Positions 43,227 through 51,828 of a DNA stretch of 64,000 nucleotides are shown here, in pieces. The translations under genes and the position numbers were made by a program. The stretch covers positions 4,012 through 68,011 of the forward strand of contig JAHEJW010000003.1 in NCBI GenBank assembly GCA_024638655.1, given 5' to 3'. Below the pieces are notes generated by a model. The model was not told the origin of the DNA. It worked only from the letters and a program-made list of their open reading frames with translations, and ran no database searches. Source of the stretch: a bacterium (GTDB taxonomy: Bacteria; Actinomycetota; Acidimicrobiia; Spongiisociales; ZC4RG35). Each line of letters opens with the position of its first letter. Within the stretch, counting starts at the first letter, position 1.

Positions 43227-43595
43227 CTAGATCAGACCTCTCGCGGTCTCCAGGTCGTCCACGCCCAGGACGACCCTGGTGTCGGTGGCCAGGTAGAGCA
43301 GGTCGATGTTGACGCCGGCACCGGAGAGGCGACGGGCCAATTCGCCAAGAGCTCCCGGCCGATCCTCGAGAGGCAGTACAAGAGCCTCCCGCCGGCCCCG
43401 CACTTTCAATCCGGCCGATTCGAAGACGTCGGCGCGAGCGACCTCCTTGTCCACCAGTACGTGGAAGACACCCACGCCCCGGTGAGTGAAGCCGCAAACT
43501 CCCATGATGTTGATTCCTGCTGAAGCCGCCGCCTCGCCGAGCGCCGCGATCGTCCCGGGCTCGTTTACCAGCTCGACTTCCACATCCCACGCCAC
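43227..43595 (-). CDS. Tandem ACT-domain protein
   Basis: A 122-residue protein of two ACT modules: DVEVELVNEPGTIAALGEAAASAGINIMG, then EALVLPLEDRPGALGELARRLSGAGVNID. ACT domains bind amino acids and usually control enzymes; free-standing pairs act as small sensors. The start GTG at 43595 has GAGGAG at a normal distance. It lies 22 bp from the convergent cyclase-TPR gene and is divergent from the small gene at 43781. Ligand unknown. Confidence 0.85.
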   Translation of the reverse strand: MAWDVEVELVNEPGTIAALGEAAASAGINIMGVCGFTHRGVGVFHVLVDKEVARADVFESAGLKVRGRREALVLPLEDRPGALGELARRLSGAGVNIDLLYLATDTRVVLGVDDLETARGLI

Positions 43596-43685
43596 GTCCT
43601 ACTCCTCTGGTGTGTATCACCAACCTACCGGCTACCACTCGAAGGCGATCTTTCCCTCGACCGGCCTCGAGAGGTTTACCAAAAC

Positions 43686-43762
43686 CTGTAATAGGGAAAA
43701 GAAGGTTGACTCATTACAGAAGACAAGCTAACGTAATGAGTGATTCAACTAACGCCCATTAC
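43686..43762 (+). promoter_or_regulatory. Promoter with clustered GTAAT/ATTAC inverted repeats
   Basis: A sigma70-like promoter, TTGACT (43706-43711), 17-bp spacer, TAACGT (43729-43734), points at the gene at 43781. It is overlaid with inverted repeats: CTGTAAT (43686-43692) with ATTACAG (43713-43719), ACTCATTAC (43709-43717) with GTAATGAGT (43733-43741), and a further CATTAC at 43757-43762. Arms cover both -35 and -10 boxes, which suggests a repressor operator. The stretch is clearly more AT-rich than its surroundings. Confidence 0.6.
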
Positions 43763-43780
43763 ACGAGAGAGGAGCTCTCA

Positions 43781-44077
43781 ATGTTCGGCGGACCCGAGAT
43801 GTACGACCTGGCAAAGCACCTAGCAGAGGAGCGTGTTCGTCAGGCCGATCAGAAGAGAATGGCGCTCTACCTGGAGAGGCAGCAGAGATTGGCACCCAGG
43901 GCAAATGCCTCTGCCGCCCCGTCTTCCAGAGGACCATTGACGATGGAATGGACCACCAGCGGCCTCGCAGGCGGGCGCGTGACGGTGACCAACCCTGCCA
44001 CCGGAAAGAGCCGAACTGGGCGACATCCGTTCGACTGGGATCAGGCGTTCACCCGGGCTCTCCACGGCTCGAGCTGA
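43781..44077 (+). CDS. Small charged hypothetical protein
   Basis: Not recognised. From ATG 43781 the 98-residue protein starts MFGGPEMYDLAKHLAEERVRQADQKR, a charged helix, followed by a disordered linker and a C-terminal part with GRVTVTNPATGKSRTGRHPFDWDQAF. GAGAGGAG stands 6-7 nt before this ATG. An in-frame ATG at 43736 was rejected because it lies directly after the -10 box, too close for the transcript to include it. The gene has the clearest sigma70-type promoter in the window, with overlapping inverted repeats, so it is probably tightly regulated. Confidence 0.65.
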   Translation: MFGGPEMYDLAKHLAEERVRQADQKRMALYLERQQRLAPRANASAAPSSRGPLTMEWTTSGLAGGRVTVTNPATGKSRTGRHPFDWDQAFTRALHGSS

Positions 44078-44089
44078 AACGCTGACGTC

Positions 44090-45100
44090 CTACCCGGTGT
44101 ACAGCCGGGTCCCCTCACCCAGGGCCCTCATCTTTGCCATAGCCAGGGCACGCGAAAGCGGCACCATCCCGCAATTCGTCGACGGGTAGATGCGTTGGGG
44201 AGGGATGTGCCCAGCCACAACCTCGATCAGTGCAGCAACTTCGTCGGCAGTCTCCACGCGGTCCGTGGCGACGTCGATCACTCCCGCCTGGACACTCTTG
44301 TCACCGAGCAGATCCAAGACCTCGAGGGGAACATGGGAGCCGGCGATTTCGAGTGACACCTGACCGATGGACGAGTCGGCAAGGAGCGGGAATGTCGCTT
44401 CGTATTGACGCCATTCGGGACCGAGAGTGTTCTTCCAGTCGATGTTGGCCTTGACGCCGTATCCGTAGCAGATATGCACGGCGGTCTCTGTCTCCAGGCC
44501 GTCGACTGCGGTCTCCAGGGCCTCCACGCCCCACGCAGCGACCTCATCGAGGAACACATTGAATGCAGGCTCGTCGAACTGGATCAGATCGACCCCGGCT
44601 TCTTCTAGGTCTCTGGCCTCCGCGTTCAAGATGCCGGCGAACACCCTCGCGAGTGTCTCCATGTCGCCATAGTGATCGTCCTTGAGTGTGTCGGCCATCG
44701 TCATGGGCCCGGGCAGCTGCACCTTGATCGGGTGATCGGTGATCGACCTGAGGAAACGGGCATCCTCGGTGAAGACGCCACCAGGACGCGAAACCTCTCC
44801 AACTACTCGAGGAACCGATGCTTCATAACGGCGTCGGATCGTGACGGTTGCTCGATCGACGGCGTCCACGCCGTCCAAGCCCTCGATGAAGGTGGTGACG
44901 AAGTGCTGTCTGGTCTGCTCGCCATCAGAGACGATCGCCAGACCAGCGCGCTCCTGATCGGCGACCGCGAGTCGCATGGCATCCTTCTTGGCCTGATCGA
45001 GCGTTTCGCCCTCGTGGAGCCAACCCGCCCACAGCTTCTCGCTCGTGGAGAGCCAAGCCGGCTTGGGCAGGCTGCCCGCGATCGTCGAGGTCAGAGTCAT
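44090..45100 (-). CDS. MetE-like cobalamin-independent methyltransferase (C-terminal domain only)
   Basis: A 336-residue (beta/alpha)8 protein of the core-MetE type. STIAGSLPKPAWL, the zinc-site His in VHICYGYGVKA, IQFDEPAFNVFLDE, and YPSTNCGMVPLSRALAMAK with the late zinc Cys are all present. Full MetE has two barrels; single-barrel forms in archaea and some bacteria use other methyl donors such as methylcobamide, so methionine synthesis is possible but not proved. ATG at 45100 lies 9 nt after TAGCCT (minus strand, 45110-45115). It is divergent from the LipJ-like cyclase gene. Confidence 0.85.
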   Translation of the reverse strand: MTLTSTIAGSLPKPAWLSTSEKLWAGWLHEGETLDQAKKDAMRLAVADQERAGLAIVSDGEQTRQHFVTTFIEGLDGVDAVDRATVTIRRRYEASVPRVVGEVSRPGGVFTEDARFLRSITDHPIKVQLPGPMTMADTLKDDHYGDMETLARVFAGILNAEARDLEEAGVDLIQFDEPAFNVFLDEVAAWGVEALETAVDGLETETAVHICYGYGVKANIDWKNTLGPEWRQYEATFPLLADSSIGQVSLEIAGSHVPLEVLDLLGDKSVQAGVIDVATDRVETADEVAALIEVVAGHIPPQRIYPSTNCGMVPLSRALAMAKMRALGEGTRLYTG

Positions 45101-45212
45101 CTCCCAGCGAGGCTACCCGGCCGTCCAAGGTCGGCTCTGTGTCTCGAATTCCCGGATGTGTAGGCGATTCTCGACACGGAACGGCACCGAAGCGCCTGTA
45201 CCCTTGACGGCC

Positions 45213-46646
45213 ATGCAGGTGCCACGGGTTCGCTATGCCGATGTAGGGGGAGCATCGATTGCGTATCAGGTCTTCGGGGAGGGGCCGGACCTTCTGGTAA
45301 CGCCCGGATTCGTCTCTCACCTCGACCTGCAGTGGACGATCCCCTCCTACGCCCGCTTCTTTGAGATGCTCTCCACCGTGACCCGAGTGATCATCTTCGA
45401 CAAGCGCGGCACCGGTCTGTCCGATCCGACCCCCGGCGCGGTCAGGTTCGACCAGCGTGCGGACGACATCATGGCGGTCATGGACGCCGCTGGCTCCGAC
45501 CGGGCAACTCTCATGGGCGTGTCCGAAGGGGGGCCCCTGAGCGTCATCGTCGCTGCGAAAGAACCAGAGCGGGTCTCGGCATTGATCCTGTACGGCACTT
45601 TCGCCAAGGGATCTGAGCTCGGCGGCGACATGTACGAAGCCTTCTCCGATGCCATCGCGAACTGGGGAACCGGTCTGACCGCTGACATCTTCTCCGCCTC
45701 CAAAAGGAACCAAGGCTGGCATCGCCGTCTTGCGTCGGTCTTCGAGAGGGCCTCGGCCAGTCCCGGAATGGCGCGGGCGCTGGTGGACTCGGTCAGAGGG
45801 GCCGACGTGTCAGCCGTGCTACCCACGCTCGACATCCCGTGTCTGATCCTGAACCGGGAAAGTGACCCCTTCGCCCCGGTTCGCTGGGGTCGTGAGATGG
45901 CAGAGCTCATACCCGACGCTCGTCTCGTTGTGACCGAAGGTACCGAGCACCTCCCCTGGTTCGGTGACTATGCGGCCATCGCCCGCGCCGTGGCCGAATT
46001 CTGCGGTGCCCATGACATCGCTCCCCCGTCGCGCCGAAAGCTGGCGACGATCATGTTCACCGACATCGTCGACTCGACGGTCAAGGCGGTTCAAATGGGA
46101 GACGAGGCGTGGAGCAACCTCCTCGAGCAGCACAATGTCGTGATGAAGGATGCGATAGAGGAGTGGGAGGGCGAGGAAGTCAAAACGCTGGGCGACGGGG
46201 TCCTCGCATTGTTCGACTCATCGGCGAGAGCGGTGGAGTGCGGGTATGACGCCATGAACCGCCTGGAAGACCTCTCATTGAGCATCCGCGCCGGCGTCCA
46301 CACAGGCGACGTTGAGATCATGGGCGATGACGTGGCTGGGCAATCGGTCCATCTCGCGGCGAGAATTTCGGCTCTGGCCGGCCCCGGCGAGGTGTTGGTG
46401 TCCTCTTCGGTGAGAGACCTGTCCGCCGGAACGAACATCGAGTTCACTGACAAGGGCCCGTACGAGCTCAAAGGATTCCCCGGATCCTGGCAGCTCTACT
46501 CCGCTTCGCGCCCTGTGGAGGAGATCATCATCGATCTGCGAGAGCCCAAGAGTCTCACCGCTGTCGATCAGCTGTCGCTGTTCCTCGCTCGCCGAGCGCC
46601 GGGTGCCCTCAGGTCTCTGGCCAGCCTGGCGAGCGAAGCTTCCTAG
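45213..46646 (+). CDS. Alpha/beta hydrolase fused to a class III cyclase (LipJ-like)
   Basis: A 477-residue two-domain protein. The N-terminal alpha/beta hydrolase (residues about 1-270) has the elbow GVSEGGP with Ser104, and GTEHLPW with the His. The C-terminal cyclase (about 275-460) has IMFTDIVDSTVKAVQ and KTLGDGVLALFD with both metal Asp, and GQSVHLAARISALAGPGE, in which the usual Asn of the VNxAAR motif is His. The same fusion is known in M. tuberculosis Rv1900c (LipJ). The hydrolase may sense or process a ligand that tunes cyclase activity. ATG at 45213 lies 8 nt after TACCCT (45199-45204). Confidence 0.9.
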   Translation: MQVPRVRYADVGGASIAYQVFGEGPDLLVTPGFVSHLDLQWTIPSYARFFEMLSTVTRVIIFDKRGTGLSDPTPGAVRFDQRADDIMAVMDAAGSDRATLMGVSEGGPLSVIVAAKEPERVSALILYGTFAKGSELGGDMYEAFSDAIANWGTGLTADIFSASKRNQGWHRRLASVFERASASPGMARALVDSVRGADVSAVLPTLDIPCLILNRESDPFAPVRWGREMAELIPDARLVVTEGTEHLPWFGDYAAIARAVAEFCGAHDIAPPSRRKLATIMFTDIVDSTVKAVQMGDEAWSNLLEQHNVVMKDAIEEWEGEEVKTLGDGVLALFDSSARAVECGYDAMNRLEDLSLSIRAGVHTGDVEIMGDDVAGQSVHLAARISALAGPGEVLVSSSVRDLSAGTNIEFTDKGPYELKGFPGSWQLYSASRPVEEIIIDLREPKSLTAVDQLSLFLARRAPGALRSLASLASEAS

Positions 46647-46680
46647 TGTCCTGCCAGGTGGCCACGGCGGGGTTCGTCTC

Positions 46681-48159
46681 GTGACGCCGAAGCCGCCGAG
46701 CAGTGTCCTTTCCCGCGAGCTCCTACCCGCTTCGATAGCCGTCTTCTCCACCTCGGCGCTCGCTTCCTTCCAGGCCCTCGGGATCGCAGCCGCGCTGCCC
46801 GACATCGCCACCGACCTGGGAAATGTCTCGCTCCTCCCCTGGGCGATTACTGCCTTTCTCCTCACCTCGACTCTCAGCACTGTGGTGGCGGGCCCATTCA
46901 TAGACGCCATAGGCGTGGCCCGGATGTTCCGGATCGCCGTCACCGTTTTTGCCACGATGGGCTTCGCCGTTGCATTCGCTCCCACCATGGAGATCCTGAT
47001 CGCCCTGAGAGTGCTGCAGGGGGTCGGAGCCGGCCTGATCCTCTCCACGGGCACCGCCGCCGTATCACTGGTCTATCCCGACCATCTGACCGCCAGGGCG
47101 TTCGCGGCCAACGCAACGGTCTGGGGCGTCATGGGAGTAGCCGGACCGGCCATAGCCGCGTTCATCCTCACGTTCCTCTCCTGGGAGTGGATCTTCTATG
47201 TCAATCTCCCCCTCGGCCTGATCGCCCTGGCGGCCGGGTGGAGAGTATTTCCCGGTCCGTTCGGTGAGTCCACCAGATTCGACGCCAAGGGATCCCTGCT
47301 CGTCGCCGCCGTCACCGTGGCCACGCTCTTTGCAGTGGACGCGCTCGGGGTGCAGTCGGCTCTCTGGCTCGCTCTAGCCGCGTTGGCGCTCGTCCTATAT
47401 GTCCGCCATGCCCGGGCCGTCGACTCCCCGGTGGTCAAGCTGGAGCACATCGTTCCGCAGCCTTACAGCGGTCTTGCCGTTTCCACAGCACTCTTGCTGA
47501 CCGGCACCTTCGCCATGAGCTCATATATCCCTCTGTACGTTCGGGCCGGCCTGGAGGGTTCACCAGGTCTTACCGCCTGGTCGGTGCTCCCCCTGACGGT
47601 GGGTTGGACAGTGGGTGCGATCATTTCGAGCCGGATGGCAGACCGCCACTCGGAGTCCTGGATCATATTGGTCGGCTTCTTCGTGAACATGCCTGCCCTC
47701 GCGGTGGCCTGGCTCCTGGCGGCGGTCACCGAGTCGATCGCAGCGGCGTTCTTGTCTTTCTTCGCGGCCGGTGTAGGGGTGGGAATGGCCACCAACGCCG
47801 CACTGACTCTCCTCCGAGCCGTGACAGAGCCGTCTCGAATGGGACGCGTCTCTTCGGCTCACCTGTTTTCCAGGAATCAGGGCTTCACCTTCGGTGCGGC
47901 CATCGGCGGCGCAGTCTTACTGCTTGTCGTTGGCCTGCAACTCGGAGATGTCGAGCTCGTTCGCGAGCTGATCTCCTCGCCGGAAGGTGGTGGTCCTGCT
48001 GGTGCGGCTGAGGCAGTTCAATCCGGGTTCGCGGCCAGCGTTGCGGTTGGCCTCGGTCTCACGATCCTCGGCTTCTTCGCAGCCGTCCGCATGCGTCGCG
48101 CCCTGGCCGAGGCGAGAGCCAACAAAAGAGGGCCCCAGCCGGCGCGACCACTCGATTGA
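46681..48159 (+). CDS. MFS drug-exporter-like transporter (EmrB/QacA family)
   Basis: A 492-residue membrane protein with 12-14 helices. LGIAAALPDIATDLG and WAITAFLLTSTLSTVVAGPFIDAIGVARMF form the motif A/D1 region of proton-driven exporters, and GVGAGLILSTGTAAVSLVYP and FLSWEWIFYVNLPLGLIAL are typical of the DHA2 subfamily. Substrates are not predictable. The GTG at 46681 is preferred to a start at 46603, because the longer frame overlaps the cyclase gene and encodes an atypical N-terminus. It lies 34 bp after the LipJ-like gene on the same strand. Confidence 0.85.
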   Translation: MTPKPPSSVLSRELLPASIAVFSTSALASFQALGIAAALPDIATDLGNVSLLPWAITAFLLTSTLSTVVAGPFIDAIGVARMFRIAVTVFATMGFAVAFAPTMEILIALRVLQGVGAGLILSTGTAAVSLVYPDHLTARAFAANATVWGVMGVAGPAIAAFILTFLSWEWIFYVNLPLGLIALAAGWRVFPGPFGESTRFDAKGSLLVAAVTVATLFAVDALGVQSALWLALAALALVLYVRHARAVDSPVVKLEHIVPQPYSGLAVSTALLLTGTFAMSSYIPLYVRAGLEGSPGLTAWSVLPLTVGWTVGAIISSRMADRHSESWIILVGFFVNMPALAVAWLLAAVTESIAAAFLSFFAAGVGVGMATNAALTLLRAVTEPSRMGRVSSAHLFSRNQGFTFGAAIGGAVLLLVVGLQLGDVELVRELISSPEGGGPAGAAEAVQSGFAASVAVGLGLTILGFFAAVRMRRALAEARANKRGPQPARPLD

Positions 48160-48285
48160 CCGGGGTGAGCATCCCGACGACAAAGGACCGGGGAGTTTGT
48201 CCTAGCCCTACATGAGATGGTCGAGGCTTGTGTTTCACATCCACTCCGATACATTCGAATCAGTCATCAGAGGGAGGACATCAGG

Positions 48286-49164
48286 ATGCCCGAATTCCGT
48301 ATCCAGTCTCATGGGCGGCTCCAGGAGTGGATCGCACACGAGAAGGGCTACTTCACCGAAGAGGGGCTCGACTACGAATTCGTGCACAACCCGCTCATGA
48401 GCGATCAGGTCGCGGTTGAATCGGACGTGTCAATCCCCGACCATCGGTCCGGCGCCTTCGAGGAGATGGAGACCGGCAACGCTTGTGAAGTCGGATCCGC
48501 CTGTCACTGGGCAGTGAACATGGCGGCTTCGGCCACTCATGGCCGAATGTGGGGCAAGGCCTATTCGATGACACCGAGCGGCGTTTACGTCGCACCCGAT
48601 TCCGAGATCCAGCTTCCCCAAGACCTGGCCAATGTGCCCATCGGGGTCGGCTATCACTCCGGAAGCCACTTCTCGGCCCTGCGGGCCCTCCAACAGATCC
48701 TCGCCGACGACGAGATCGAGATCTCCTACATCGGAGGGCCCCAGGACAGGCTCACCCTTCTGCTGGAAGGAAAGGTCCAGGCCGCGAACATGTTTGGCCC
48801 CCCGATGTACGTGCTGGAGCAGCAAGGTTTCAGGAGGGTGCTCGATACCACGTTCATGATCGGTTTCCTCATCGACGAAGGCTCAGACCTCGAAGACGTG
48901 GAGAGGTACTTCCGCGCATTGCGAAGAGCACAGAGAGATCTCGACGCCGAGCCCGAGCTCTACAAGCACTATTACCTGCGTGAGGTCGACGAGAAGTATC
49001 ACCCGATCATCGACGTCAACGGGTTCGGCGCCGGTGAGCGAATCGTCTTCGAGCCATACACCCGCTCTGTCTATGAGAGCACCTATGCGTGGATGGAGAG
49101 TCTCGACCTATTCCCGGCCGGCCAAAAGGGCCGAGCCGACTACGAAAGCGCGGTACTCGTCTGA
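48286..49164 (+). CDS. NMT1/THI5-like substrate-binding protein without signal peptide
   Basis: A 292-residue periplasmic-binding-protein-like fold: WIAHEKGYFTEEGLDYEFV opens it in the style of NitT/TauT and THI5-like proteins, with VPIGVGYHSGSHFSALRALQQIL and YIGGPQDRLTLLLEGKVQAANM in order. It lacks a signal peptide or lipobox, and no ABC permease or ATPase gene is near. It may be cytosolic, as in the THI5-type enzymes of pyrimidine synthesis for thiamine, but the key residues of that reaction were not confirmed. AGGGAGG precedes the ATG at 48286. Confidence 0.72.
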   Translation: MPEFRIQSHGRLQEWIAHEKGYFTEEGLDYEFVHNPLMSDQVAVESDVSIPDHRSGAFEEMETGNACEVGSACHWAVNMAASATHGRMWGKAYSMTPSGVYVAPDSEIQLPQDLANVPIGVGYHSGSHFSALRALQQILADDEIEISYIGGPQDRLTLLLEGKVQAANMFGPPMYVLEQQGFRRVLDTTFMIGFLIDEGSDLEDVERYFRALRRAQRDLDAEPELYKHYYLREVDEKYHPIIDVNGFGAGERIVFEPYTRSVYESTYAWMESLDLFPAGQKGRADYESAVLV

Positions 49165-49193
49165 CCGCGTCGACCGGCTGAGACTCGACCCAA

Positions 49194-50276
49194 CTAGCTG
49201 AGGGCCGAAGCCTGCCGCAATGGGCTCAGGTGGCCTATCGACTCCGCCACCACAATCAGGCCGTCACCCGTCTGCATGCGGAAGTCCTCCCCAGGATTGG
49301 GATGAGTGGCGCCGTCTCTTGTGACGGCCAGCAGCGTTGCCCTGTGGTCCCGTCGCAATTTGGCCGCAACCTGATCGACCGAGAGACCGACGAGCTCATC
49401 GGGAAGCTCCACGCCATATAGCTCGGAGCCCTCACCACCGGAGACGATGTCCACGACCAGGCCGGACAGGCCTGGATACATAGCGGTGCGCGCCAGGAGA
49501 TGCGCAGCGAGGCTGGAAGTGACCATCACCTCATCGACTGACGCCCGCCGAAAGTGGGGGACGTGGTCAGGGTTGTTCACCTCGACCACCGTGCGTACGG
49601 ACGGCGCCAGAGCCTCGACCGCGAGCACCGTGAGAATGGATGACATGTCGGCCTCGTTGGAGGTGTCAGCCGGGCAAATGATGGCCGAAGCGGCATGTTC
49701 GATCCCGGCTCGCTTCAGGTCGGCCTCCTTGGTGCAGTCCCCCCTGACGAAGTAGACGGAATCGCCTGCGGGATTCTGCTCGGCATCGTGGAGGAGAACG
49801 ATCTTCGCTCCATATTCATCGCTCCCCAGCTCGGCTACCAGGTCCCTGGCCGTCGAGTTCCAGCCACAGACCACGATGTGGTCCCGATATCCCGCTGCGC
49901 CCATTCCTTGTCCCTCCTTCAATAGGAAATCGATCACGAAACCCACGAGGGCGCCCGTAATGGTGGCGACTATGGCGACACCAAAGAGCCCGAGCACCCA
50001 ACCAACGGCCCACCCGGCCGGTCCCGAGACGAAATCGCCGTGACCGAATCCGAGAACCGTGGCCCCGGCCCAATACAGCGAGGCACCCAGGTCGGGGACC
50101 GACCTGCCGGTTTCGGCGAGCCAAACGACCAAGCCGGCGACACCGACGAACACAGCCAAGCCGGCCAGCAGTGAGACGAAGAAGCGCTTTTCGATCTTGC
50201 CGGCCACGCGACACAAGTGCCAACGTATTCGGCGGAGCATTGGCGTGTCGAAGAGGTGCCTCACCCGCTTGAGCAT
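49194..50276 (-). CDS. Ion channel with TrkA-N/TrkA-C regulatory domain
   Basis: A 360-residue protein: two membrane helices (residues about 31-54 and 88-112) around a pore loop, then a NAD-binding TrkA-N (RCK) domain (HIVVCGWNSTARDLVAEL, with the acidic Asp in LLHDAEQ) and a C-terminal TrkA-C part (ALAVTRDGATHPNPGEDFRMQTGDGLIVVAE). The layout is that of RCK-gated K+ channels, but the pore loop reads TVLGFGHGD (residues 73-81) instead of TVGYGD, so ion selectivity is in doubt. The ATG at 50276 lies 7 nt after TAGCTT (50284-50289, minus strand). Confidence 0.82.
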   Translation of the reverse strand: MLKRVRHLFDTPMLRRIRWHLCRVAGKIEKRFFVSLLAGLAVFVGVAGLVVWLAETGRSVPDLGASLYWAGATVLGFGHGDFVSGPAGWAVGWVLGLFGVAIVATITGALVGFVIDFLLKEGQGMGAAGYRDHIVVCGWNSTARDLVAELGSDEYGAKIVLLHDAEQNPAGDSVYFVRGDCTKEADLKRAGIEHAASAIICPADTSNEADMSSILTVLAVEALAPSVRTVVEVNNPDHVPHFRRASVDEVMVTSSLAAHLLARTAMYPGLSGLVVDIVSGGEGSELYGVELPDELVGLSVDQVAAKLRRDHRATLLAVTRDGATHPNPGEDFRMQTGDGLIVVAESIGHLSPLRQASALS

Positions 50277-50381
50277 CGCCGGGAAGCTAATCGGTCCCTG
50301 TCCTCGCTGCCCTGTGGAAGAGGTCCCCGGTATTTCAATGGGTGCAAAACAATCCCCACCGCCCCTGGCAGAATCGGAGCA

Positions 50382-51128
50382 ATGGACATCGAAGGCTATC
50401 TGGAGCGAATCGGCCTCTCGGATCCGCCCTCGACCGACCTCAAAGGCCTGGAACGACTCCAGCGGGCCCACTTGTCCTCTGTTCCCTTCGAGAACCTCGA
50501 CGTCTTCCACCGGCGAGGGGTCCGAACGGATGACAACTGGTCCGTTCCAAAGATCGTGGAACGGGGCCGGGGCGGGTGGTGCTTCGAGCTGAACGGCGCA
50601 TTCTCCGAGTTGCTGATCAGACTCGGCTTCTCGGTGCGTCGGCTGGCTGCAACGGTCCTCTATGGAGGCCAATCCCCCATGCCGACTCACCTGACCATCG
50701 AAGTGGCGCTCGATCGTCCATATTTGGTCGACGTCGGCTTTGGGGATTCCTTCATCAAGCCTCTACCACTCGATTCCCCGGGGCCCCACGACGGTGGAAC
50801 GGAGGAATATGGGTTCGTCTTCGACGACGCGACGACGACTCTGATCACCTGGGACCCTCGCGGGCAAGCACTCGACCACTACAGCTTCGACCGAACAGAG
50901 CGCTCCCTCGGCGACTTCGAGGAGGCCTCACTTTGGTTGCAGACCGAGCCCGGCCTGCAATGGACCATCTCTCCCTTCGCCACAAGGCTGTTGGACGGCG
51001 GCCCCGATCGGGTCACTCTGCTCGAGGACCGGCTGAAGCTCCGGCGTGATGGGCTATGGACCGAAACCCCTGTGGCCGAGGACGATTGGGCGGCCGTCCT
51101 CGACCATTGGTTCGGGATGACTCCCTAG
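50382..51128 (+). CDS. nat: Arylamine N-acetyltransferase
   Basis: A 248-residue NAT with the full catalytic triad: Cys67 in RGGWCFELNGAF, His103 in THLTIEV, and Asp117 in YLVDVGFGD. FENLDVFHRRG also matches. NATs acetylate arylamines and hydrazines from acetyl-CoA and occur in cholesterol-degradation clusters in mycobacteria, though none is here. ATG at 50382 follows TGGCAGAAT by a few bases with no clear Shine-Dalgarno. It is divergent from the channel gene (105 bp apart) and ends 10 bp from the convergent small gene. Confidence 0.92.
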   Translation: MDIEGYLERIGLSDPPSTDLKGLERLQRAHLSSVPFENLDVFHRRGVRTDDNWSVPKIVERGRGGWCFELNGAFSELLIRLGFSVRRLAATVLYGGQSPMPTHLTIEVALDRPYLVDVGFGDSFIKPLPLDSPGPHDGGTEEYGFVFDDATTTLITWDPRGQALDHYSFDRTERSLGDFEEASLWLQTEPGLQWTISPFATRLLDGGPDRVTLLEDRLKLRRDGLWTETPVAEDDWAAVLDHWFGMTP

Positions 51129-51138
51129 ACGCCGGATG

Positions 51139-51420
51139 TCAGTGCATGTGTCCGATCACGTCGTAGACCGTGTGGGTCGGGTCGAGGCCGCATGCTTCGA
51201 AGAAGCCATATGCCGGGTGGCTCGATTCGGCATCGATGGCATGATCGTGAGCTTCCCGGCTCTCCCAGACCGAGTGAACATAAACGGCATCGTCTCCCTC
51301 CAGGAGATATGCGTTGACGAGGCCCGCCGGCCGCTCACCCACCACCAGGTTGGACCAAATACCGAACATGTTCGTGTTGTCGGCGTCGTCGAGCGACGCG
51401 TGTGCGACTGACAGGATCAC
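51139..51420 (-). CDS. Small ABM/dimeric alpha-beta barrel-like protein
   Basis: A 93-residue protein. LVNAYLLEGDDAVYVHSVWESREAHDHAIDA has the pattern of antibiotic-biosynthesis-monooxygenase-like or EthD-like ferredoxin-fold proteins, which act as dimers in oxidation or as binders. The match is to the fold type only and is weak. GTG at 51420 is backed by a near-ideal Shine-Dalgarno (AAGGAGGT) 7 nt upstream. No clear relation to the neighbouring NAT or DUF3039 genes. Confidence 0.65.
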   Translation of the reverse strand: MILSVAHASLDDADNTNMFGIWSNLVVGERPAGLVNAYLLEGDDAVYVHSVWESREAHDHAIDAESSHPAYGFFEACGLDPTHTVYDVIGHMH

Positions 51421-51515
51421 CAGTTACCTCCTTGGGACGATTGGAATATACGGATCGGAACCGGGCGACGCCTCCAGCGCCGATCGAGGCAGGCCCGACG
51501 TACGATGGGGATGCA

Positions 51516-51767
51516 ATGAGCGATCCCAGACCCCAGATCACCCGCCAGCCCGAGACCAAGACCCAGACTGGTGGAGGCGACTCCGATCATATGGCTCACA
51601 TAGTCACCAAGGATCAGCAGATGCGGGGCTATATCGCCGGCGAGGCAATCGAAGCCCTCTGCGGGAAGACCTGGGTGCCCAGCCGGGACTACCAGGGGTT
51701 GCCGATCTGTGAAGCCTGCGTCGAAGAGCGAGACCGTCGTCTCTCCGGCATGAAGGGCCTCAACTGA
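51516..51767 (+). CDS. DUF3039 family protein
   Basis: An 83-residue protein of the actinobacterial DUF3039 family: HMAHIVTKDQQMRGYIAGEAIEALCGKTWVPSRD, then LPICEACVEE. Three Cys (ALCG, ICEAC) may bind a metal. Its function is unknown, but it is widely conserved in actinobacteria, which supports the taxonomic placement. ATG at 51516 lies 9 nt after TACGAT (51501-51506), so a leaderless message is likely. Confidence 0.85.
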   Translation: MSDPRPQITRQPETKTQTGGGDSDHMAHIVTKDQQMRGYIAGEAIEALCGKTWVPSRDYQGLPICEACVEERDRRLSGMKGLN

Positions 51768-51828
51768 CCGGCCGATCACTCTCCCGGCGGCCAACACGAA
51801 CGCGATTCTCCCGTCGGAAGGAGCCAGG

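Noticed and set aside
43736-43780. Upstream ATG (43736) as start of the small gene at 43.8 kb
   Set aside because: It directly follows the -10 box TAACGT, so it would precede or coincide with the transcript start, while ATG 43781 has a good Shine-Dalgarno.
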